Source: CAWAND01 sp963783335
GTDB lineage: Bacteria; Chloroflexota; Anaerolineae; Anaerolineales; E44-bin32
Direction of reading: 5' to 3'
DNA length: 64,000 nt
Assembly: GCA_963783335.1 (NCBI GenBank)
Contig: CAWAND010000002.1
Location: 62,001-126,000 of the forward strand
In this document: positions 57,640 to 64,000 of the stretch, in pieces
How positions within the stretch are numbered: the first letter of the stretch is position 1
Layout: the number at the start of each line of letters is the position of its first letter
The notes under the pieces: model-generated
Told to the model about the DNA's origin: nothing
Databases searched by the model: none
The model's input: the letters and a program-made list of their open reading frames with translations, nothing else
Program-made: the position numbers and the translations under genes

Positions 57640-58017
57640 ACCACATCCAGATGTCTGTGCGGGCGGACCTCGAAGGTCCACCCGCTATCCCAATCCCCAC
57701 AATGGCTCTTTGCTTGGGGCTGTCAGTCGCGAGCAGTTGTTCATCCCCCGAGGCAGCAAAGCCGCTGAGTTCCCGCGTCCCTCTGCCAGAAACTGCTCCC
57801 AAGGCAGCGAGGCTGCCCGGGCCCACAGGATCCATCATTGGAGCTGCGGATATTTGGAATGAAGGTGTGTCGCCCAGAAAAGTGTCATGTGATTCTTTCA
57901 ACAGCACCGATCTAATGAGTGTCGATCGAGCGTGTCGACTACCCAGTCATCTCTCGATCGAGTAAACTCCCGAAACAGAGAAACACTGCCGCCCAGCGGC
58001 AGTCCTGGAGCATCCAC
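57640..58017. other. Spacer between F8 and the lower-GC right end
   Basis: No gene recognised. It holds the F8 terminator hairpin at its left end. GC content visibly falls from about here on. Confidence 0.4.
57659..57685 (+). terminator. Probable terminator of F8
   Basis: A 12-bp stem with one mismatch (GCGGGCGGACCT/AGGTCCACCCGC) and loop CGA, 19 bases after the F8 stop; no strong T run. Confidence 0.5.
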
Positions 58018-58788
58018 ATGCACTATCTTGTGGCCGGACTTGCGAGAACAGGCACAACCGCGCTGTTTACGGCCCTAAGGCAAGCACTTCCTCCCGGGAC
58101 TAGGACATTCTTCGAGCCACGATCAGAAGAAGAGTTTGAAGAGATCCTCTCCTATGCGGGCCCCGATCACACCTTGACGAAGGCCCTCATCGGGTTCATC
58201 ACCAGCGACAGCAAGTTTGCACGTCATTTCAAACCGAACATCTTGATCGTCCGTGATCCACGCGATCAGATTGTGAGTGAATTGCTCTATCGCTTCTATG
58301 ATTTCAAGGTCCACAACGATCTGGGAGGCTATGAAGAGGGTTCCGCTCTGCTTGCACAGAAGGTGAGCAATCCTGATTCGATAGCGACAACCGATCTCTT
58401 CAATCAGATCGGTCTGCTGGTTGGCCGGCCGGGGATGGAACTGCTAAGGCGGAAGTATGAGTGGGTTCTTGAATACCGGGAGGCGTTTCGACCCTACGTG
58501 GTGCGGTATGAATCTTTTGTCGACGGGATCAATGCCGACTTCGAGTCCTTCCTTGGCTTTGAGCTGAGTTCTCAGTTGGAGGTTGACGCCGAATTCAGCC
58601 GAGTTGCACGCACCAAGTCTCATGGTGGTTGGAAAGATTGGCTGACTGAACAAGATCTTACATTTGTGAACGAGCAGGTGGGCGGCATTATGAAGGAACT
58701 CGGCTATTCGCTTGTGACGAAGGCAAGTCTGCCAGACCGCCTCCCGCGTGAGACTACGCTTGACTATGTCGGTCAATTCAGCCCATAG
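58018..58788 (+). CDS. Sulfotransferase-family protein
   Basis: 256 residues from the ATG of MHYLVAGLARTGTTALFTAL; the longer frame from 57919 lacks a site. The N-terminal GLARTGTTALF is the PAPS phosphosulfate loop. PNILIVRDPRDQIVSELLYR is the 3'-phosphate-binding strand and helix. The end (HGGWKDWLTEQDLTFVNEQV) is typical of the family. Intact. It would sulfate a carbohydrate or small molecule. It is followed, after ~190 bases, by a methyltransferase, so the two may modify the same polymer. Confidence 0.75.
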   Translation: MHYLVAGLARTGTTALFTALRQALPPGTRTFFEPRSEEEFEEILSYAGPDHTLTKALIGFITSDSKFARHFKPNILIVRDPRDQIVSELLYRFYDFKVHNDLGGYEEGSALLAQKVSNPDSIATTDLFNQIGLLVGRPGMELLRRKYEWVLEYREAFRPYVVRYESFVDGINADFESFLGFELSSQLEVDAEFSRVARTKSHGGWKDWLTEQDLTFVNEQVGGIMKELGYSLVTKASLPDRLPRETTLDYVGQFSP

Positions 58789-58978
58789 GTCAGAGCCTCG
58801 TCCACGATACGTCCTTAAGACGAGGTGGGGGTTGATCTGGCCAACGGGCCGCAACCGGTTATTGTTGTCTACAGGGGTGGGGCGTTCAAAAACGCGCAGG
58901 ATGTCTCCGGCTTTGGTTGGAGCCGAGCGGAGGTCGCCAGGCTCGTTCTTCGAGTGAGAAGAAAGGGGTATCTGAGGC

Positions 58979-59905
58979 GTGGGCATCTGTACCGGTTTTT
59001 GGGAGTTCTTGGGTCACCTCCTTCCTGAAGGTGCAAGACGAACGGCAGCTTTTCGCTCGGCCAGAGAACGTATGGCGACTACGGGCGAGTTCACCGCGCA
59101 AGAGCGGCATCTGCTTGGCGAGGTATCCGAGCCAGCAGGCCATGTCCATGGGCTTGGTGGGGCCGTTGGCCTGACTCCATTTGAAAAAGAGACCCTTCAC
59201 CGCGTTTCACCCCGCGTGCACGCGGGAGATACTATGTACCAGCAGGGGAACCCCGGTCACTACGTCGCCGTTGGCCTATCGGCCATGCGTTGCATCCAAG
59301 TGGGTTTGGCCGAAAGTCGTCGGGTTAAGTCACCGCGTGTGGTGCTTGACTTCGCATCAGGCTACGGGCGTGTGCTCAGATTTCTGAAGGTGGTGTTCCC
59401 GGAATCCCAAATCGTGGCTTGTGACGTGGATAAGGCCGCGGTATCGTTCTGCCAGCGGGCGTTTTCTGTAGAAGGTGTTTTCTCAACCCCCGATTTGCAG
59501 CAATTGACTCTGCCAGTTGGAGTTGACATGATCTGGTGTGGCTCCTTGATCACCCATATCAGAGAGAGGTCTGCCGAGGCGCTTCTCAGGCTCTTCTATG
59601 ATCACCTTTCACATGGCGGCGTGTGCATTTTCACGACACATGGGCAGCTGTCTGCGGACTGGATCCAGAGCGGCTCCCGTGACTATGGGCTGACTCCACA
59701 GGGCTGCTCAGCTGTCCTCGACGGTTACTATGGCAAGGGCTACGGATACAGTGACTACCCAGGCCGGAACGGCTATGGGATATCAGTTGTCACCCGTCAA
59801 AGAATCGGAGAGATTGCCTCTTCAGTAGGGGATTGGCGGCAGACCACATACCTGCATCAAGGCTGGGGAAATCACCATGATGTCTATGGATTCTTCAAGC
59901 CATAG
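58979..59905 (+). CDS. Class I SAM-dependent methyltransferase
   Basis: Up to 308 residues. The start is uncertain: the first ~60 residues are not typical, and an ATG at 59072 or later is possible. The SAM-binding fold is clear: VVLDFASGYGRVLRFLKVVF (motif I, with Ser for the usual Gly) and QIVACDVDKAAVSFCQRAF, then VDMIWCGSLITHI and LRLFYDHLSHGGVCIFTTHG. The C-terminal part is Tyr/Gly rich (GYYGKGYGYSDYPGRNGYG). The acceptor is unknown; a sugar O-methylation is plausible from context. Confidence 0.7.
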   Translation: MGICTGFWEFLGHLLPEGARRTAAFRSARERMATTGEFTAQERHLLGEVSEPAGHVHGLGGAVGLTPFEKETLHRVSPRVHAGDTMYQQGNPGHYVAVGLSAMRCIQVGLAESRRVKSPRVVLDFASGYGRVLRFLKVVFPESQIVACDVDKAAVSFCQRAFSVEGVFSTPDLQQLTLPVGVDMIWCGSLITHIRERSAEALLRLFYDHLSHGGVCIFTTHGQLSADWIQSGSRDYGLTPQGCSAVLDGYYGKGYGYSDYPGRNGYGISVVTRQRIGEIASSVGDWRQTTYLHQGWGNHHDVYGFFKP

Positions 59906-60488
59906 CGGTCAATCATCTCGTGCATGTCCGACCGCGCCCTTGGACATGCCACCCTGTTTGAACGCCAAGGGCCATCCAGCGTCGAGGTGACAACTGCTCC
60001 AAGCAGGAAGCGGGCGCTTGCGTAATGAACTTAGCCTGCGTTCTGGCCAACGTGACCAGAGAATCTGTGGAGACAGCAGGCGTGGCGATCCCAAAGCTGG
60101 CCTCAATGGCCCTGTCCCTCGCGAGCCTGCGCATCGAACAAGGATCTGCCCAAGTGTCTTGTCAGCGAACGACAGAGCGCACCAGCGAGAAGAGATCTTG
60201 AGGCGCCAGGAACATGGCCCTTTGTCTTGCCCTCGGTAAAATTCGAGCGGCTTCGTCCGAACTTCAAGGGGAAAACGTTCGGTGTAGCAACCGGCGTTTT
60301 GGCAATGTTCTCCGGGGAAAAGCGTCAGGTTAGAACCACTTTAATGTAGATCGTTCCTAGCCGTAGAAGAGTTCGACTTCTGGCTACTTCTCAGACTGCG
60401 AAGGTGGTGTTGCCCGAAGAGAGGCTGGAATGAGAAGGGTTGCGACGCCACGCTGCTTCTGCGCAGCTTCTTTCAAGGCTGAGCCTAG
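59906..60488. other. Intergenic stretch of about 580 bases
   Basis: Between a plus-strand and a minus-strand gene that converge here. Only short open frames without recognisable products. No clear terminator hairpin seen. Confidence 0.4.
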
Positions 60489-61559
60489 CTACTCTCGACC
60501 AAGCAGGGTGACCAGGATGCTTTTGAGATGGCGAAGTGGCGAGGTTATGCGCCATGAAACAGATCGCTCAATCCCTTGAGCGTGGGCGCGCAATTGCTCT
60601 GTTGTTTCCTCCTGCACCTGGAGTTCAGATCTTAGCGTAGCGATTGATTTCTCGGCCAACGCAAGGTCCCGGGCCAGCTTATCGGTTCTCCTCGAGGCCC
60701 TGTCAGCCAAGGCGTGATTGGACAGAGTACGCAAGCCGAACACATCAAATGCCGACGGTGCGGCATCAAGATGTGCGGACTCCGTGGCTCCAGGCCATAG
60801 GTCAGCGTCAGAGAGGGTTCTGAGTGCAAGGTGAAGGGCTTGAGCACCATAAGGAATTTGGTCTGAACCTAAGGTCTCTGTGAGGCTGTGGCCATGGTGC
60901 CGAAGGTCGGACGTGATGAAATCACCGATGGCCTCCATTGTCTGATTGGGGATGGCCTGGGGGTCCATGCCAAGGAACGAAGCGAGGTCCCTGGCCCGCT
61001 CACGCCAGGTTTCCAAGAGATCCTCGTAGTACACGAACATTCTCGGAGCACCTGTTGAATGCACGATCGCATGACTGACGTAGGTCATCCATAGGCGGCC
61101 ACCCTTTTCCAGCGTGTAACCGTCACGGACTTGAAGAGACTCTGCGACTGAGAGCGGGTCCCTGAGGCAGATGATGTATTGCATTGAAGGGATTAGATCC
61201 TGCCAAAATGGCAGGGTGATCGAAGCTCGCGGATCCTTCCATCCCCAGTTTTCTGAATGGGAAAAGTCGTCGTCGATGATTTGGCGCGCCCTTTGCCTGA
61301 GTTCAGCCAAGACCTCCGCCCCAAACCAATCATCTGGCACCATCGGAGGTTCATCCCAACTTCCCCCAAAGGTGGCCAAGATAGCATCATTGATCTCGAC
61401 GAAGGGCACATACTCCCAGTGGCCTCTAGGATTGGATATTGCTGGTCCCATGATCTGATCCGGGGGTCCAAGATCCATCCCGAGTAGATTCAATACTCTG
61501 GCGAGCAGAGAGCTCCCTGCCCTTCCCATACCTATGATGGCAGTTACTCTCGGTGGCAT
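60489..61559 (-). CDS. Sulfotransferase-family protein with C-terminal coiled coil
   Basis: 356 residues from an ATG after CAGGTGATGCA. N-terminal loop AIIGMGRAGSSLLARVLNLL. WGWKDPRASITLPFW and QYIICLRDPLSVAESLQVRD are the conserved central strands of this group. Residues ~285-335 form a predicted coiled coil (KLARDLALAEKSIATLRSEL, EETTEQLRAHAQG). The family is often found in glycan loci beside GT2 genes, as here. Intact. It could be a glycan sulfotransferase or a related P-loop transferase. Confidence 0.75.
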   Translation of the reverse strand: MPPRVTAIIGMGRAGSSLLARVLNLLGMDLGPPDQIMGPAISNPRGHWEYVPFVEINDAILATFGGSWDEPPMVPDDWFGAEVLAELRQRARQIIDDDFSHSENWGWKDPRASITLPFWQDLIPSMQYIICLRDPLSVAESLQVRDGYTLEKGGRLWMTYVSHAIVHSTGAPRMFVYYEDLLETWRERARDLASFLGMDPQAIPNQTMEAIGDFITSDLRHHGHSLTETLGSDQIPYGAQALHLALRTLSDADLWPGATESAHLDAAPSAFDVFGLRTLSNHALADRASRRTDKLARDLALAEKSIATLRSELQVQEETTEQLRAHAQGIERSVSWRITSPLRHLKSILVTLLGRE

Positions 61560-61918
61560 TGCATCACCTGGGTAGTTGGTACCTGCCCCATCTCACACCC
61601 CAATCCTCGATCCTGCCGCTACAGTGCAAGAAAGGCTATGACCTTGGTGCCTGCTGAGCATGCACGGGCTCGCCTTAGACGATTCAAGATGGCCCAAAAT
61701 GCAATGTCTATCCCCATGGAGATAGTCCTTGGAAGGACGCCGAGTCCTTCATACACGAACGGTTCCAACCACCAGTGGAAACAACGATTGTACCGCTTCA
61801 AAGCCCAGGCGTTATGCCCTTGGCGGGCATGTGCAAACGAACTCTCTTGTGTCTGACTAAGGCCGAGCCTCAGTTCTGAACCAGTCGAGAAGCGGTGACG
61901 TTTCTCCCTTGAGGTAAT
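61560..61918. other. Spacer with a possible gene remnant
   Basis: On the minus strand 61619-61801 is open (WWLEPFVYEGLGVLPRTISM, then AILNRLRRA) and could be the end of a lost gene, but no full gene is present. Confidence 0.3.
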
Positions 61919-63025
61919 TCATCTAAGCCCCTCCCGCTCGGGAATTCCGTCATCGGTCCCAGCCCACGAGCGTAAGGTATTCCGGATCTTCTGCCGGAAC
62001 CATCCATGTGTCAAGATGCCCATAATGTACTCATCGGACGCTCGACGATCGGCCTGGATCTTCCGTCGCTTCTTCAGTATCCCGGGTAGCATCTGAAAGG
62101 CCGAAATCTTTGCTTGCAGGTAGACGACTGCTCGGCCGTGCAAAACATCCGAAATGAAGAGGATGGCGTTGGCTGCGACATGCGAGACCGAATACTTGAC
62201 AAGCCATTTCATTGGCATGTTCTTGAGGAACACGAACTCGACATTCCGCCTACTTTGTCTGTAGTGGAAGTCGCTCGATGCTCCAATACTCTTACTCAGA
62301 TGATGTTGAACAATGGCGGTTGGCACGAACAGGCAGTGGTAGCCCATGAGCTGGGCGCGAAAACTCAAATCCGAGTCTTCGTGGGTCATGAAGAAGTCTT
62401 CATCGAACAAGCCAATGTCCTCTAGCATTGAACGACGGTAGATGGCGGCGGCTGCCGATGCCCCGAAAACCTCGACCTCTTCCGTGAAGAGGCGAGCTGG
62501 CTGATTGTGCCCAATCTTATCTGCAACTCCTTCCACTGTGAAGTAATCCCCACACACGTCCACCAGTTCGGGATTCTCCCAGAGAAGGACCTTTGATGCG
62601 CAGAAACCCACTTCTGGGTGGCGGTCGAGAGCTTGCGAAAGCTCGTGAAGCCAATCGGGTGACGCCACAGTGTCGTTGTTCAACAGCGCAACATACCTCC
62701 CATGGACACGACCAATGGCCAGGTTGTTGGCCACACAGAAACCTACGTTGTCGTCGAGCGCGATCAGTTGCGTTTGAGGAAAATCGCCACGGACCTTTTG
62801 GGCAGAACCATCGGTTGAACCGTTGTCCACGACGATGACTTCGAAGTCTTGGAAGCTCTGTTCTTCAAGAGACTGGAGGCAGGCTTTCAAGAGGGGCCAC
62901 TGGTTCCAGTTGACAATGATCACGCTGACTTTGGGAGAGCTGGAGTGTGTTGAGGAAAACAAGAACCTGGGCCTCACTTGACCGGCATGGTCGCCAAAGA
63001 GCTGGGAGCAGGCGGGGGAGTACAA
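61919..63025 (-). CDS. GT2 glycosyltransferase (rhamnosyltransferase-like)
   Basis: 368 residues as read; the first ~30 are uncharacteristic and the start may be further in. Motifs: KVSVIIVNWNQWPLLKACLQ, FEVIVVDNGSTDGSAQKV, ALDDNVGFCVANNLAIG, RYVALLNNDTVASPDWL (DxD-like NND), and EDSDLSFRAQLMGYHCLFVP. An amphipathic C-terminal region follows. This layout is typical of inverting GT2 enzymes of the WbbL/rhamnosyl type. Intact; same strand as the sulfotransferase gene. Confidence 0.8.
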   Translation of the reverse strand: MYSPACSQLFGDHAGQVRPRFLFSSTHSSSPKVSVIIVNWNQWPLLKACLQSLEEQSFQDFEVIVVDNGSTDGSAQKVRGDFPQTQLIALDDNVGFCVANNLAIGRVHGRYVALLNNDTVASPDWLHELSQALDRHPEVGFCASKVLLWENPELVDVCGDYFTVEGVADKIGHNQPARLFTEEVEVFGASAAAAIYRRSMLEDIGLFDEDFFMTHEDSDLSFRAQLMGYHCLFVPTAIVQHHLSKSIGASSDFHYRQSRRNVEFVFLKNMPMKWLVKYSVSHVAANAILFISDVLHGRAVVYLQAKISAFQMLPGILKKRRKIQADRRASDEYIMGILTHGWFRQKIRNTLRSWAGTDDGIPEREGLR

Positions 63026-63229
63026 TCAGACTTTCCTTCTATTGCGACGCCTGACTTGGGCCTGGTCCGCTCCACAGGATCTTGTCCGCTCGAACTCAGC
63101 TCGGGATGTGAGCAGACTGTATACATGCCTGAGCCGCGGCCTCATCCGTGTCCTCCCACTTCCGCTGCGACCTCCATCGCCAATATGCCTTCACCCCTCT
63201 CTCCACACTGAGACAAACGAGACGGCGCG

Positions 63230-64000
63230 CTACCGAAGGGAGGCGACCGTCTGGCGAAGCCCTTCTTCGAAATCCATGGCCGGCGAAAAGCCCAGGACTT
63301 CCGCTGCTTTGTGGGTATCCAAGAAGATTTTTTGGGTTTCACCCACCTTTGAGGGCCCCAAAACCGGATCGCGAGCGTAGCCAGTGATATCTTTGAGCAG
63401 CCCGAAGATGTCGTTGACTGAGATTCCGACGCCATTGCCCACGTTCAAGATGGTGTTGGATGTGTCGGCCGACAGTGCTAGCAGATTCGCCCGCGCGCAA
63501 TCGCGCACGTAGATGAAATCCCGTTCCTGTTCGCCGGTTCCGTTAATGGTGACTTGCTCACCCTGCAACATTTGACTGGCGAAGATCGCCACGACGCCCG
63601 CTTCTCCCGCTGGGTCCTGTCGGGGTCCGTAGACATTGGCGTATCGCAGAGCGAGATACTCAAGACCATGCATGGCAGCATATGCAAACAGGTAATGCTC
63701 AACTGCCCGCTTGGCTGTCCCGTACGGGGAAATAGGGTTTGCAGCGTCATCCTCGGAACAAGGCAGGTTCGCGGGTTCACCGTATACGGCACCGCCGCTT
63801 GAGGCAAAAACGATACGCTTGACCCCGGCTTGCCAGGCACACTCGAGGAGATTCAATGAGCCCATCACATTGATCGAAGCGTCGTATAGGGGGGTGGACA
63901 CCGATCTTCGAAGGTTGACTTGCCCTGCCTGATGGCTGACAGCGTCTGGCTTTACTTGGCGGAGCAGTTTGACGAGTTCGGGGCTGCGCACGTCCATTTC
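63230..64000 (-). CDS. UDP-glucose 4-epimerase-like SDR (5' end outside window)
   Basis: About 256 C-terminal residues; the NAD-binding N-terminus lies beyond the window. Motifs: SHQAGQVNLRRSVSTPLYDA, FASSGGAVYGEPANLPCSED, catalytic SPYGTAKRAVEHYL, LRYANVYGPRQDPAGEAGVV and LNVGNGVGISVNDIF. It is close in pattern to the gene at 49003, with which it shares the MDxRSPEL segment. Intact as far as seen. Confidence 0.8.
   Translation of the reverse strand, partial: EMDVRSPELVKLLRQVKPDAVSHQAGQVNLRRSVSTPLYDASINVMGSLNLLECAWQAGVKRIVFASSGGAVYGEPANLPCSEDDAANPISPYGTAKRAVEHYLFAYAAMHGLEYLALRYANVYGPRQDPAGEAGVVAIFASQMLQGEQVTINGTGEQERDFIYVRDCARANLLALSADTSNTILNVGNGVGISVNDIFGLLKDITGYARDPVLGPSKVGETQKIFLDTHKAAEVLGFSPAMDFEEGLRQTVASLR

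Overview
The window looks like a chromosomal piece of a high-GC Chloroflexota-type bacterium (Anaerolineae-like), probably from a metagenome. This is an inference from three things. One is the style of the S-layer-homology repeats (AGCST..PLxYCPD). Another is the set of DUF4012, DUF2723 and LPG-synthase-like membrane proteins around an exopolysaccharide (EPS) locus. The third is the many secreted proteins with Thr/Pro linkers. No rRNA, tRNA or CRISPR array was seen.

Layout. (1) 0-12.2 kb: five of eight members of a secreted, glycine-rich, fibre-like protein family (named here F1-F8), with a TPR membrane protein and an IS481-like insertion sequence between them. (2) 13.1-17.8 kb: an S-layer-anchored glycosidase-like protein, a small stalk protein and a membrane-embedded SARP/BTAD-type regulator. 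(3) 17.85-20.7 kb: heptamer-repeat arrays, two DUF2292-like small proteins, a NusG-like antiterminator and a TauE/SafE permease. (4) 20.7-34.2 kb: a visibly lower-GC polysaccharide cassette (sulfotransferases, Wzx flippase, Wzy polymerase, GT4 glycosyltransferases, acyltransferase, two SDR epimerases). (5) 34.3-40.3 kb: a second, badly interrupted set (sugar transferase, CapD-like fragment, LegB-like dehydratase, nucleotidyltransferase, DegT aminotransferase, O-antigen ligase). (6) 40.1-40.95 kb: more heptamer arrays around a broken four-helix-bundle (S23-like) gene. (7) 41-52.5 kb: an intact EPS core (BY-kinase/Wzz, DUF4012, DUF2723, secreted glycosidase-like protein, membrane-fused LMW tyrosine phosphatase, epimerase, flippase-like membrane protein, GT2-phosphoglycosyltransferase fusion). 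(8) 52.8-57.6 kb: F6-F8, each with its own promoter and ribosome-binding hairpin and followed by a hairpin. (9) 57.9-64 kb: lower-GC genes for sulfotransferases, a methyltransferase, a GT2 and an epimerase cut by the window end.

How it may work together (inference): the GT2-PGT fusion starts a lipid-linked glycan. The cassette glycosyltransferases, epimerases, acyl- and sulfotransferases build and decorate it, and Wzx/Wzy and the BY-kinase/phosphatase pair export and polymerise it. The NusG-like protein would keep RNA polymerase processive through the long cluster, and secreted or S-layer-bound glycosidases would trim the product. The F family, on both sides of the cluster, probably forms surface fibres.

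Caution: from about 19 to 40.9 kb most genes are split by single-base frame changes although their motifs are preserved. Residual sequencing indels are the simplest explanation. For those genes one span is given over all frames. Coordinates of arrays and frame breaks are read by eye and good to a few bases.
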